A DNA stretch of 50,388 nt from Bacteroides sp. (GTDB lineage: Bacteria; Bacillota; Clostridia; Oscillospirales; Ruminococcaceae), in contig JAMPHV010000010.1 in the NCBI GenBank assembly GCA_023663265.1, forward strand, positions 1 through 50,388, in the 5' to 3' direction. Of this stretch, positions 11,101-26,100 are shown piece by piece. Numbering within the stretch: the first letter of the stretch is position 1; every line of letters begins with the position of its first letter. A model generated the notes under the pieces. The model saw only the letters and a program-made list of their open reading frames with translations. It was not told where the DNA came from and did not search any database. Position numbers and translations under genes: made by a program.

Positions 11101-14100
11101 ATATCCTGTCGCTGCCGCACTGGACGGGCAAATGAAGATGACGGCATATCTTATCGCTGTCCGCGATAACGTCTATCAGCCTTTCGGTGCAGTCCTTCGG
11201 GTGAGAGGTCATAAACTCGAGCTTAAATTCGCCATCAAGCCTGTCCAGCCTTGACAGCAGCTCGGGAAAATCAACGTCGGTGCCCTTTCCGTAGGAATTG
11301 ACATTCTGACCCAAAAGCAGGATATCCTTATACCCGTTTTCAATTAAGCCCTTTACCTCCGCAATAACGTCCTCCGCCTTTCTCGAGCGCTCTCTTCCTC
11401 TGACGAGAGGGACCACGCAGTAGGTGCAGAAGTTGTTGCAGCCGTACATTATCGGTACGCTTGCCTTAAACGCGCTTTCTCTTCGGACGGGGATATCCTC
11501 GGCTATCACTCCCTCGCCGTCGGGTATCTCAAGTATTCTTCCGCCCTCGAAAAGACATCTGAACAAAAGCTCGGGAAATGTGTGCAGCACGTGAGTGCCG
11601 AAAATTATATCCACAAAGGGAAAGGTGCTTTTTATTTTTTTCGCGGTCTCCTCCTGCTGCACCATACAGCCGCAGACGGAGATCACAATATCGGGATCCT
11701 CCTTTTTGAGCCGCTTCAGCGCTCCGACGTTGCCGAAAACTCTTTCCACCGCGTTTTCTCTTACGGCGCAGGTGTTGAAAAGAATAAGCTTCGCCTCTGA
11801 GGGAGCATCGGTAAAGCCGTAGCCCATCTCCTCCAGCATTCCCTTTATTTTTTCCCCGTCCGAAACGTTCTGCTGACAGCCGTAGCTGTGAACGTAGGCG
11901 AGAGGCTTTTCAAAATATGTGTGAGTTACGGAACGAACCTTCCGCATATACGTTTTCTGCTCGTTCAGCTCTTCTGTGCTTACCGTTTTTACTGACAATT
12001 TCCCGATCCTTTCAAAATAACTTAATGGTTAATTATAACACACTTATATATTTTTTTCAAGCGGCTGAAAATTTTTCTCTTTTTTTGAAACCGTCTTTGC
12101 AAAAACCGCCGCCTTGACGCTTCCCGCTCCCGCTTTTTTTAACGCCCTTGCCGCTTCGGACAATGTGCTGCCCGTGGTGCTTATGTCGTCTATTATCAAA
12201 ACGGTCTTCCCCTTGACCGCCTTTTCCCCCGTGCACCTAAAGGCGTCCCTTACGTTTTCCGCTCTTTCCGCCGCGTTTAAGGCTTTCTGCGGCTCGGTGT
12301 CCCTCACCTTTTTCAATAACGCCGCGCAGGGCTTGTCGGTAAGCCACGAAAGCTCTCTTGCTATAAGCTTGGTCTGATTGTAGCCCCGTCTGTAAACGTC
12401 CTTTTTTCTCATCGGCACAAAGGTGATAACGTCGAAGTCCCTCAAGGCGCCCTCTCTCAGAAGATTTTTATATATAAGATACGCCGCTCCGCTTATGGCG
12501 CAGCCGTCGTTTTCCTCCTTGAATTTCGCCGCAAAGGGTCTGCTGAGGCTGTCGTACGCGGTCGCCGCACCGAACTCGTCCGTATGGGCTATTTTTACGT
12601 TTTGCGGCGGCGGAGCAAATCTTTTTGCACAGCCGCGGCAGAAATACTCGTCAAAGGGGATATTGCAGCCGCAAAAGCCGCAGCGGTTAGGGTAGATCAG
12701 ATCGAGCAGCAGCCTTTTAAACAGATATGTCTTTGTCACCCCGCACCGCCTCCGTTGTTGTTCAGTCTCAGAAGCGCCCTGATACAGGAATACCTGAGGG
12801 TCCTCCTGTCGTTGTCCACCATTTCGCAGACCTGTCTTTTGGTGCCTATCAGTATCAGAATGTTTTTCGCTCTCGTGACTCCCGTATACAACAGGTTTCT
12901 GTACTGCAGGTTCCTGCTCACCGAGGTCAAAGGCATAATTACCGCGTTATATTCGCTGCCCTGGCTTTTGTGCACCGTGACCGCGTACGCCAGGTCCAGC
13001 TTTTTCAGCAGGTCGGGCGTATACAAGGCTCTTTTTCCGTCATAGTTTACCGTCATATTTCCGCTGTGGCGGTCAAGCTCCTCGATATAGCCTATGTCGC
13101 CGTTAAAAACGCCTCTTCCGTATTCCGCGTCCTTTTGCCATTCTATATCGTAATCGTTTTTTATCTGCATCACCTTGTCTCCCGTACGGAAAACCGTATC
13201 AAATACCTTGATCTCGCTTTTCCCCTTGGTGGGAGGATTCAAGGCAAGCTGTAGATCGCGGTTCAGCTCCTTTGTGCCCGCGCAGCCTATCCGCGTGGGG
13301 GTGAGTATCTGTATATCGTCCAGGGGAGAGTAGCCGTAGGTGGCGGGGAGCCGCGTTTTCGCAAGCTCGATTATCAATCTCGGTATTTCCTTTTCGCTGC
13401 CGCAGGTCATAAAAAAGAAGTCGCTTTTCCTGTCGTCCAGCAGGGGGTATTCCCCGTTTACTATCCGGTGAGCGTTGGTGACTATAAGACTTTCGGACGC
13501 CTGCCGAAAAATTTCCGTAAGCTCCACCATGGGTATCTCTCCGCCCGCTATAAGGTCTCTTAAAACGTTTCCCGCTCCCACCGAGGGCAGCTGATTGCTG
13601 TCTCCCACCATAATAAGCGAGGCGGAGGGCTTCAGCGCTCTCAGCAGCGCCTCAAACAGCAAAACGTCCACCATTGACATTTCATCGATGATAATAACGT
13701 CCGCCCTTAAGGGATTTTTTTCGTTTCTTTTGAAGCACAGCTTGTCCTTTACGGTAAAATCCACCTCCAAAAGCCGATGTATGGTCCTGGCGTTTTCTCC
13801 CGTGAGCTCGCTCATCCTTTTGGCGGCTCTGCCTGTGGGGGCGGCAAGGGAAATGCTTTTCTTATGCTTTTTGAAAAGCTGTATAACGCAGTTCAGAGTG
13901 GTGGTTTTACCCGTTCCCGGACCGCCCGTCAAAATAAAAAGCTTATTTCCGAGACAGCCGTTTATCGCCGCCTTTTGAAGCGTTTCGTACTCGATATTTT
14001 CCGCAAATTCCACTCCCTTGATCTCCTCGGACAGGTCCTTTACGCCGAAGACGGAGGTTTTCAGCATTTCCGCGAGCTTATCGGCGATATAGGTCTCCGC

Positions 14101-17100
14101 GCGGTAATATTCGTTAAGATAAATATAGCTTTTTTCCCCTATGGTAAGCACCTCGAGCTGACCCGCCTCAAGCGCCGCGTCTATCCCGCGGTGAACGTCC
14201 TCCTCGGAAAGCCGCAAAAAACGCATTGCCGCTTCCACTGCCCTTTTCAAGGGCAGACAGGTATGTCCCGCGTTGGCGTTTTCCCTTAAAATATACAGCA
14301 TTGCCGCTATGATCCGATTAAGGTCGTCGCTCTTTACGCCCTCCGCCCGCGCTATCTCGTCCGCCTGCTCAAAATCAACGCCCAGCTCCTCGCCGCAGAG
14401 AATGTAAGGGTTGTCCCTGATAAAATCTACGGAGGACGACTCGTATTTTTTCCACACCTGCGCCGCCACGGCGGGACCTATCCCGTATTTCTGCAAAAAC
14501 TCGATAACGTTTTTTACGCCGCTGAGCTTTCGGTACTCGCTTCCGATAAAAAGCGCCCTGTCTTCGGTAACGCCCTTAAGCTCCGCCAATCTCAGAGGGT
14601 CGTTTTCAATAATGTCGAGAGTATCCTCGCCGAACTGCTGCACGATCTTTTTCGCCAAAGCGGGACCCAAGCCCTTTATTATTCCCGAGCCCAGATATCT
14701 GCGTATCTCCTCGGGAGTGGCGGGGAGGGTGCGGGTGCAGCTCACGGCCTTGAACTGTCTGCCGTACTTCGGATTGTTGACATAATCGCCGTACAGCTCC
14801 AGCCGCTCTCCCTCCGAGATATCGCCCAATTCTCCCACAACGTCCATAGGCTGACCGTCGCAGTTCAACACAAAAACTATGTAGCCCGTTTCGGAGTTCT
14901 TGTACACGACCTCCTCCACAAAGCCCTTAAGCGTTTCCTGTCCTATTTCTTCCATTTGCACTTATCCCGTTCTTTTTTTGATAGCCTTTTCCGCGCCTTT
15001 TTGAGTACCTGTCGGAGGCTATCCCCGTCAAGGCGGAAAGCGTCGCCTTTACAACAAAATATCCGCCTATGATACCGAAAAACACGCTTAAGAAAAACCA
15101 TACCGCCTGCATAAAATCACCTCGCGGTATTTTATGCAAAAAGCAGATCATACGTTACCTATACCCTGCACAAAATCGCGTTCCAGCCCTCTTCCTCGGT
15201 AATTTTTTCCGCCGTTATATTCTCCGCGGTCAGCGCTTCCTTTACCTCGTCCAGTCTTTCCGTGATTATGCCCGATATGATAACAACGCCCTTTTCCTTT
15301 AAAAAGCCTCTGAAAAAGGGGCACATTTTTATGATAACGTCCGCCACGATGTTGGCGGTTATCAGATCGTAGCCCGTGCCGATCCTTTCACGCAGCGCCG
15401 CGTCGTCGGCTATATTCCCGCAGTAAGCCTCATATCTTGTTTTATCGAAGCCGTTTTGCTCGATATTCCGAGAAGCCGTGTTGACCGCGTTCAGAAAAAT
15501 ATCGGTCATGACCGCCTTTTTCGCGCCCAAAAGCAGCGCCGCAGCAGACAGTATACCGCTCCCGCAGCCCAGATCGAGCACCCTTTCGCCGCCATTTATG
15601 ACCGTTTCAAGCGCTTCCATAACAAGCCTTGTGGTGTGATGTTGACCGGTTCCGAAGGAGGACGCGGGGTCTATCTCCAAAATTTTTCGCCCGCCGCTGT
15701 TCTCCGCCGTTTCCCATGTGGGCTTTATTATCAGCTTGCTTCCCACGTTAAAGGGCTTGTAATACTGTTTCCAGTTGTTTGCCCAGTCCTCCTCCTTTAT
15801 GCTGCCCGTTTCTATCCCGAGGCTTCCGTAAAAATTCTCTTCGTCCCTGTCCTTTATGTCCTTCAAAGCGCCCTTGAGGGCGGCGAACATTTCCGCTCCC
15901 TGAACGTTTTCCTGCAAATAAAGAGTTATATGTGTCCTTACGTTTTTTAAATTCATTAGGCTGTCGTCCACGTAATCCCAATTCATTTCCTTATTTTCCA
16001 TAAATTCCTCAAAATCCGCGCTGTCGTGAATTTCAAAGCCGTTTATGCCAAGCTCGCTGAGCTGCATGGTCAGCGGATATACCGCCTCCGATTCCGTATA
16101 CACGTCTATTTTCTTAAATTCCATCGGTAACCTCCGTTTTTTGTTCCCTTTAATTATGCCTTATTTTAACGGAAATTGCAAGTAAAAAAAGAAAATTTTT
16201 TTATCTGCTCTTAAATTTCAAAAATCTGCTCCAAAATATGCAATATCTCTTGAATTTTTCTTTGATTTATGCTATTATATTTTATATAGTTAAAAGTGCG
16301 CCCTGCGGGGCAGCAGAAAAAACATTTTCAAAAAGACAAAAGAAGGAATCGACAAATATGGACTATAACGCATTGGCAGAGCTGCTTTTCCCCGATGTAA
16401 CGAAAACCCCGGAGCATTATGAAAAGCTGTACCCTCCGAGAGAGCTTCCCGAGGGGGCAAAGGTGACCCGCTTTGCTCCGAGCCCCACGGGGTTCGTTCA
16501 TTTCGGCGGACTGTTCCCCGTTTTGGTGGGAGAAAGGCTCGCGCACCAAAGCGGCGGCGTGTTTTACCTCAGAATTGAGGACACCGATACCAAGCGCGAG
16601 GTGGAGGGCGCCGAGCACGATCTGATCAAGGTGTTCGCAAATTTCGGCGTCAGCTTTGACGAAAGCATTGAAAAAGAGGGGAAATACGGACCCTACCGAC
16701 AAAGCGAAAGAAGGGAAATTTACCGCACCTACGCCAAGGAGCTGGTAAAAAACGGAAAAGCGTACCCCTGCTTTTGCACCGAGGAGGATATGCAAGAGCT
16801 CAGAGAGCGGCAGGAGGCGGCAAAAGTCACTCCCGGGTACTACGGAGAATACGTAAGATGCCGCGGGCTTACTCTCGATCAAATAAAGGAAAAAATCGAA
16901 GCGGGTCTTCCCTACGTTCTGCGCTTTCGCTCGGAGGGCAGCCCCGACAATAAAATAAAATTCACCGATCTTGTAAAGGGCGGCATCGAGTTAACGGAAA
17001 ATCATATCGACCATGTTCTGCTGAAAAGCGACGGTATGCCCACCTATCATATGGCGCACGCGGTGGACGACCATCTTATGAGAACAACTCATGTCGTAAG

Positions 17101-20100
17101 AGGCGAGGAATGGCTTTCCAGCCTGCCTTATCACATTCAGCTTTTCGGCGCGTTAGGCTTTAAGCTGCCCAAATATCTCCACATTTCCCAGCTTATGAGA
17201 AAAGAGGGGGACGCCAAGAAAAAGCTTTCCAAGCGGGATAAGGGCGCGGGCATGAGCTATTATATAAGCGAGGGCTACCCTGCCGAAAGCGTTGCGGAAT
17301 ACGTTATGACACTTTTAAACAGCAACTTTGAGGATTGGCGGAGGGCAAATCCCGACGCGGACATAAACGATTTTCCTTTCTCGGTAAAGAAAATGAGCGC
17401 CAGCGGTTCCCTGTTCGATCCTATAAAATTGGGCGACGTCAGCAAAAACGTTATTTCCCGAATGAGCGCGGATAAGGCTTACGAAAAGCTTGCGGCATGG
17501 GCGGAGGAGTTCGACGGGGACTTTTATAAGGCAATTTCAAGAGACGAGGGCTTTACAAAGGCGATCCTTCAAATAGGAAGAGGCGGAGCAAAGCCGCGCA
17601 AGGACCTGGAGACCTGGAAGGACGCAAAGGGATATATGGGCTTTTTCTATCCCGAATACTTCACTTTTTCCGAAAAGCCCGAGGGCTTCGCAAGAGAGGA
17701 CGTCTGCGCGGTGCTTGACGATTTCTCGGAGCAATACAGCGCGGAGGACGATCAGACCGCATGGTTCGACAAGGTAAAGGCGATAGGCGAAAGGCACGGC
17801 TTCTGCCCCAACATCAAGGAATACAAGTCCGATCCCGACGGGTACAAGGGCAGCATCGCAGACGTCAGCGCTTTTATTAGAGCGGCGGTAACGGGAAAGC
17901 TGAACAGCCCCGATCTCTGCGCGGTAATGAAAATATTGGGCAGAGACGAAAGCTTAAACAGAATAAAGAAATTTAAGGAGACATTATAAAATGACCGAAG
18001 AAAAAAACAATGCCGCTGAAGCGGAGGAAAGCTCCAATTTTCTGACCGATATAATCGAAAGCGACCTGGCTGCGGGACGGGTCAAAAAGATACACACCCG
18101 CTTTCCTCCCGAGCCTAACGGTTATCTGCATATAGGCAGCGCAAAGGCAATATACATCAACTACACCTCCGCAAAGAAGTACAACGGACTTTTTAACCTG
18201 CGCTTTGACGACACCAATCCCACCAAGGAGGACAACGAATACGTTGAATCCATACTGGAGGATCTAAAGTGGCTGGGAGCGGAGCCCGACGAGGTATTTT
18301 ACGGAAGCGACTATTTTCAAAAGACCTACGAGTTTGCGGTGGAGCTTATCAAAAAGGGCAAGGCGTACGTCTGCGACCTTAAAAGCGAGGAAATGAAGGA
18401 ATACAGGGGCACTCTCACCGAGCCCGGAAAAAACAGTCCCTACCGCGACAGAAGCGTTGAGGAAAATCTGGAGCTGTTCGAGAAAATGAAAAACGGCGAG
18501 TTCCCCGACGGCTACTGCACACTTCGCGCCAAGATCGATATGTCAAGCCCCAATATGAATATGCGCGACCCCGCCATTTACCGTATTCTTCATATGCCGC
18601 ACCACCGCCAGGGCGACAAGTGGTGCATTTACCCCCTTTATGACTTTGCTCACCCGATCCAGGACGCTTTGGAGGGGATAACCCACTCAATGTGCTCCAT
18701 CGAGTTTGAGAACCACAGACCCCTTTACGATTGGGTTGTGGAAAATATAGGCTTTGAACAGCCGCCTCATCAGTACGAGTTCGCGAGGCTCAACGTCACC
18801 AACACCGTAATGAGCAAGCGCTATCTCCGTCAGCTTGTGGAAACAGGCGTGGCGGACGGCTGGGACGATCCTCGGCTCCCTACCCTCTGCGCTCTCAGAA
18901 GACGCGGCTATACTCCCGAGGCAATATTCCGCTTTGTGGAGCTGGCAGGAATATGCAAGAGCCTGTCGCTGGTAGATATCGCCCTGCTGGAGCACTGTAT
19001 CAGAGACGAGCTGAACAGGACGGCACTCAGAAGAATAGCGATCCTCGACCCCATAAAGGTGGAGATAGAAAATTACCCCGAGGATAAACGGGAATATTTT
19101 GAGATATCCAACAACCCCAACGACGAAGCCGCGGGAAAGCGCAAGGTCCTGTTTACCAAAAATATTTATATCGACAGAGACGATTTTTCCGCCTGTCCTC
19201 CCCCAAAATATTTCCGCTTAAAGCCCGAGGGCGAGGTAAGGCTTATGGGCGCCTATATCATTAAATATAAGGACGTTGTTTACAACGAGGACGGAAGCAT
19301 AGGCAGGATAATCTGCACCGCCGACATAGAAAGCGCCAACGGAAATCCCATCGACGGCAGAAAGGTCAAGGGCACTATCCACTGGCTCAGCGAAGACAAC
19401 TGCACGGAAAAGGACGTTTATATCTACAACAACCTTTTCACCATAGAAAACACCAACGCCATTCCCGAGGATAAAACCTTTGACGATTATCTCAACCCCG
19501 ATTCCCTTGAGAAAAAGCTTGGCTGCAAGCTTGAGAAATGCCTTGAAGACGCAAAAGCGGGCGATAAGTTCCAGTTTGTGAGAATAGGCTATTTCTGCAA
19601 GGATTCAAAGTATGAAAACGTATTTAACCGAATTGTCGAATTGAAGGATTCAAAGCCTTTCTGATAATTATGTAATTATGAACAAAAACGAATTTAACGA
19701 AAAAATCAAAAAGCTGAACGAAATACTGAAAAGCTCGAAAAACACGGTGTTTTTCGGCGGCGCGGGGGTGTCCACCGAAAGCGGGATACCCGATTTCCGA
19801 AGTGTGGACGGGCTATACAGCCAAAAATACGACTACCCTCCCGAAACCATATTGAGCGGCGACTTCTTTTACTCAAAAACGGAGGAGTTTTACCGCTTTT
19901 ACCGCGATAAAATGCTTTGTCTTACCGCGCAGCCAAACGCCGCCCATATAAAGCTGGCTGAAATGGAGCGCAAGGGCAGACTGTCTGCGGTGATCACGCA
20001 GAATATAGACGGGCTTCATCAAAAGGCGGGCAGCAAAACGGTTTACGAGCTTCACGGCTCGGTGCTCAGAAACTACTGCTTAAAATGCGGAAAAAGCTAT

Positions 20101-23100
20101 ACCGCCGAGTATATACGGCAGTGCGGCGGCGTACCGAAATGCGAATGCGGAGGGCTGATAAAACCCGACGTGGTGCTGTACAGCGAGCAGCTTGACCAAA
20201 GGATATTGGGAGCCTCGATCCGTGCCGTTGAAAACGCCGACACCCTTGTAATAGGCGGCACCTCGTTAGTGGTGTATCCCGCGGCGGGGCTTATAAATTA
20301 TTTTCGCGGGAGCAGTCTTGTGATAATCAATATGTCCCACACAAGCGCGGACAGCTCTGCCGACCTTCTGATCGAGGGCAGGATCGGAGAGGTATTCGGG
20401 CGTATCGAAATTTAAGAAATATCCGTTCGGCAGCGCAGCGGGAAGGAGGAAATATAATGAATTTAAACGGAATAACCACTGTAAATACCGTTCCGATCGC
20501 GTATACGAAAAGAAACGCAGCGGAGCAAAAGGAAAAAAACGGAGGTCCCAAGACCGACACCCTTACCTTGACCGAGGAAGCGAGAAAATTTCTCGACGCG
20601 CAAAAGGCGCTTGAAAACCCCTCCAAAAACAAAAGAGAGGAATACAAGGACGATTTGCAGCTTTTTCTCGAACACCTCAACAGCGACGTTGACGAAGATA
20701 AAAGCAGCCGCTTTATGGACCTGGCAAAGTGTATGAAGATCGCGAGGCGCATATTGAACGGCGACAAGGTGCCTATGAAGGACAGAAAATTCCTCGCCGA
20801 AAAGGACAGAAAGCTGTATGAAATGGCGCTTACCTTCCAAAGGCACAACCCGAAGCCAAAAAAATATAAGACCGTTCTTGACGAAAACGACGAGGAATCG
20901 GCGGAAAACCAAGGCGAGTGCTCCCAGGTCTCAGGCGCGGGCAGCGGTCTGAGCGCCGCGGCTTTGGCGGAGGGATTGGGAGAATAAAAATTAAGGAGAC
21001 TCGGATTGACTTTCAAGCGATTATGTGATAAAATAAAAACAGACGACATGCAGCGAATCAAAAATTTTTTATATGAAGAAACGCGCCAAAGAGGCTTTGA
21101 CCGTCTTTGGAATCTTACGGAGGTGAGTGCTTGAATAAACAAAAAATCGCCGCTTTAATGACAGCATTTTCCATTATGCTCTGCGGCTGCAACACAACCG
21201 TTGACACTCCGCCGCCCGACACCTCCGCCGACGGCGGCACAGTCTCGGAAAGCGAAGCCGCTCCGCAGCTTACGGAAAGCGAAGCCGATACCGCGCCCGA
21301 TGCGATGACCGCCGAAACGTCGGAATCCGATACGAAAGCTGCCGAAAAGACCGACGGCGCCGAGGATACCGAAGATACGGAAGCAACTAAGGACGGCGAA
21401 ACGGAAAGCTCCGACAGCAGCGACACTGAAGCCGAAGCAAGCGAGACCGAGTCCGAGACAGAACCCGAACCGACCTCAGCCTCGACAGCGCCTGTCGCCA
21501 CCGAGCCTCTTGCTGCGGCTGAGACAACGCAGGCGCCGATCGTAACGACAAAGAAGGAGACGGTCACCGAGACCGTTACCGAGCCGCCCGTCACCACTGC
21601 CGTTCCCGCCGAGCCCTCTCCCGCCACGGTGCTTACGCCTGTTGCGGACGGAATACTCACATCGGGCAATACCTTGGCGACCGTAGACTACAGCCATACC
21701 TCCGACGGCTATGTTATGGCAAAATATACGGGATCGGTAGGCAAGATAAAGGTCCGCATCACGGGACCTACGGGCGTTTCTCAGATATACAACCTGAGCT
21801 CCGACGGCAGGTTTGAGTCTTATCCTCTTACCGCAAGCGACGGCGCCTATACGATCGATATATTGGAAAGCGTGGGAGAGGGCTACGCCTTTGCTCACAC
21901 CTTTACCTTCAACGTAACTCTTTCAAGCGCGTTGGCTCCCTTTTTAAGACCCAGTCAATACGTTAATTACTCCTACGGCGACAGCGCGGTGACCTTAGGC
22001 TCGCAGCTTTGCGCGGGTACGACCACTGCATTGGAAAAGGTAGACAGGATATATTCCTGGCTGGTTGACAACGTGATATACGACTATGATCTCGCTTCTT
22101 CATACATAGCGGGAGGCTATGCAGGAGACACCGAAAAGGTAGTAAAGCAGAAAAAAGGCATCTGCCTTGACTATGCCGCGACAATGGCGGCTATGCTGAG
22201 AAGTCAGAACGTTCCGACTCAGGTCATATCGGGCGATGTAAACGGCGGCGGCTTCCATGCCTGGGTAAAGGTTTACGTACAGGACGTGGGCTGGGTGTAC
22301 GGCGGCTCGATCTATTTTGACGGCACGGCTTGGCACCTTATGGATCCCACCTATGCGGCAGGCTCACATTCGAGCCGCGATATTCTCGACTTTATTGCCA
22401 ACACGGGCAATTACGTGCAGAATTACGTATATTGATTTTTCCGTTCGATCGGAAGAAGGAGAAAAAAATGGCAGCTAAAAAGCTTAAACCCGCCTACATA
22501 TCAAGACTTTGCGGCGAGCTGTACGATACGATCAGCTCGGGAATGTCCGCGAATGACGGTATATATATGCTTCTGAACGACAACAAGAACGATTCCGTTT
22601 TGGAAAGCCTGTTTAACGACACCTCCAAGGGCTGTACCTTTGCCGCCGCCGTAAAAAACACAAAGGCGTTCCCCTCCTACGCGGAGGAGATGATACAGAT
22701 CGGCGAACAGACGGGACGGTTGGATTCGGTGCTGCAAAGCCTTTCCGAATATTACGAAAGACAAAGCGAGGTCGCGGAAAACATAAAAAATGCGGTAGCG
22801 TTCCCGCTTATACTGTTGGTGATACTGATAGTGATAGTGGTTCTGCTTTTAACGCAGGTCCTGCCGATATTCAACGACGTATTCAGTCAGCTTGGCGTGA
22901 CCATGTCGGGCGCGGCGGTTTCCCTTATGAATATAGGGTCCGCCATTCAGACCTATTCATTTGTTATAGTGGGCGTCATTGTTTTGCTCGCGATACTGGC
23001 GGTCGTGCTTTTCAAGCTGCCCTCAACTCATAATAAGACGGTCTCGTTTTTTAAGGGCAGAAAGCTCAACAATGAGATATCCTCCTCGAATTTCGCTTCC

Positions 23101-26100
23101 GCTATGGCTATGACCGTGTCAAGCGGTATGGATATCGACGAGGCTCTTGAAATGTCAAAGAAGATATGCGATGAAAACACGGAAAAGAAAATTTCCTCCT
23201 GCCAGGACTATATGAGAAACGGTCAAAGCTTTGACAAGGCGATACAAAAGGCGGAGATACTCGACAGCATGAGCGCCAGAAAGCTCACCATAAGCTTTCA
23301 GACGGGAAAGACCGATGAAACTCTAAGAAAAATATCCAAGGAATACACTAAGAAGGTCAACGACGCGGTGGACGAAAAAATAAGCAGAGTCGAGCCCGTG
23401 CTGGTCATAGTAATGTCGGTGGTGGTCGGCTTCGTGCTGTTTTCGGTAATGCTCCCTATGCTCTCGGTCATTACTTCCATTTAAAAAACAAGGAGAATGT
23501 ACAGTGAAGCTTAAAATTAAAGATCATGCCCTTGTCGGCTACATTCCCGCCGTTGTTATTTTCATACTTATTGCTGTTATAGTGGTATTATCCGTAGCGG
23601 ACGTAGGCAGGACCTCGGAAGCCGAAAGCATAGCCATAACCGAAAGCAGCATAAGGCGCGCCGTCATAACCTGCTACGCTCAAGAGGGCAGCTACCCTCC
23701 CGATATAGATTATTTAAAGGAAAACTACGGGTTAAAGGTAAGCGATGAATATATCGTCCGCTACAGCATATTCGCCTCAAACTTTATGCCCGATATAACG
23801 GTAACAAGAAAGCAGGTGAACGGTTGAAAAAAAATCTGCATTCCGCCGATACTCTGTTTGTGCTGCTTTTGTTCGCTTTGTTTATGCTCACCGCGCTTTT
23901 CGTTACGGCGGCGGGAGCTGTCGCTTACAAAAACGCCGCCGCCCAAATGGACGAACGCTTTAACAGACAGACCTGCATAAATTATATTACCGCCAAGGTG
24001 CGCGCCAACAACGACGCGGACAGAATAACCGTGGGAGAGCTTGAGGGCATAAACGCTCTCTGCATAACCGACAGCGTCGGCGGCGCAAGCTACATAACCT
24101 ATATCTACCAATATGACGGAGCAATAAGAGAGCTTTTCTGCAATGCGGAGACCTCGCTCCCTCCCGCTTCGGGCTCCGCGCTTACCGAAGCAAAGGCTGT
24201 CTCCTTTGAAAAGGACGGAGAGCTGCTGGAGATAACGCTTACCGATAACGATGATAAAACCACGTCGTTTTATATCAATGCTTTTTAACACAACGGACTT
24301 GCGAAGCGGTATCGATTTTAAGAGAAAGGAATGATCTTATTATGAAAAGAAGCGGAAAAACAGGATTATTCCTTATGGAGCTGATGATCTCGCTGCTGAT
24401 ATTCGCGGTATGCGCCTGCGTATGCGCAGCAATTATCGCCAAGGCTTCGTCCAGCATAAGCGAAAGCCGTGATATGAGCAACGCGCTTATTCTTTCTCAA
24501 AATAAAGCCGAGCTCATAAAAAACGGCAGATATAACTCCGACAATACGGAATATTTCGACGGCGAGCTTAAGCCCGTCGAAAAGGAAAACGCGGTCTATT
24601 CCGCCGTTTCCGCCGTGAACCGTTCGGACGGCGGCATTACCGAGTACAAAGTGGAAATATACAGAACGGCGGACAACAAGCTTATATATGATCTTAGCTC
24701 CGCCTTTTACTCGCAGTAAAACAACAATATTTTTAAACATTAAGTCTAAGGAAAGGGTTCAAAAAATGGCGGTTAGGAGCAGCAGAGCTACCTCGGGAAT
24801 AGGCGGCTCCCTCATTTTAATTATATTTATAGTGCTTACCATTACCGTTTTTTCCGTGCTTACCCTGGTGTCCGCACAAAACGAGGCAGATACCGTAAAC
24901 CGTTCCGCAAAAACCTTCGGTGATTATTATACCGCCGAAAAGGCGGCGGCGGAAAAATGCGGGGAGATCAAAAAAGCGACAGAGGGACTGTCGGCGAATG
25001 CCGATATCGCTGCGGCGGCGGTAAGCCTCGGCGCTGTCGCCTCCTCGGACGAGCATGGCGTAAATATAAGCTTCACAACGGATATCGACGATAAGCGCGC
25101 CCTTGAAACAATCCTCAGAGCAGAAGCGGGAGAGCTTAAATTGGTGTCTCAGAAAACCTCCTCCAAAAACGAGGGAATATCTATCGATGACAGCATAGTA
25201 TTATGGGACGTTTTTTGATCAATATAATCAATAATAAATGAAAAGAGGAAAAGTCAATGGAACTGATCACAATGCTCAAGGAAGCGGTAAATAAACAAGC
25301 AAGCGATATTTTTATCGTTTCCGGACTTCCCGTGTCCTATAAGCTGAACGGTCTTATTCAACCGCAGGATAACGAGATCATCCTGCCCGAGACCTCGGAA
25401 AAGCTTATCACGGAAGCCTATAAGTTAGCGGACAGAGCAGTGACAAAGCTCCGCTCAACGGGAGACGACGATTTTTCCATTTCCATAAAGGGTCTTTCCC
25501 GCTTCCGCATAAGCGCCTATAAGCAGCGCGGCTCCTTGGCGGCGGTCATTCGTCTTGTTTCCTTTGACGTTCCCGATTACAGGGAAATGTCCATACCCGA
25601 AAGCATTATGAACATTTCGGAAAAGACCAAGGGTCTTGTACTTGTAACGGGACCCGCGGGCGGCGGAAAATCCACTACCCTCGCCTGCATCATCGACAGA
25701 ATAAACAGCACGCGCAACGCTCATATAATCACGCTTGAGGAACCGATCGAATACCTCCACAAAAACAAAAAGAGCGTTATAAGCCAGCGCGAGGTGCATG
25801 CCGATACCGAGGGCTATGTTCCCGCATTGAGAGCCAGCCTGAGACAGTCCCCCGACGTTATTTTGGTTGGCGAAATGCGCGACTTTGAAACAATAAAGAC
25901 CGCCATGACCGCCGCCGAAACGGGACATCTCGTTATCTCCACTCTTCACTCGGTGGGCGCGGCAAACACGATAGACCGTGTTATTGACGTATTCCCGCCG
26001 AATCAGCAGCAGCAAATAAGAGTTCAGCTTTCCCAGCTTTTGCAGACGGTCATTTCGCAGCAGCTCGTCCCCGCGGTAGACGGAAAGCTTGTTCCCGCCT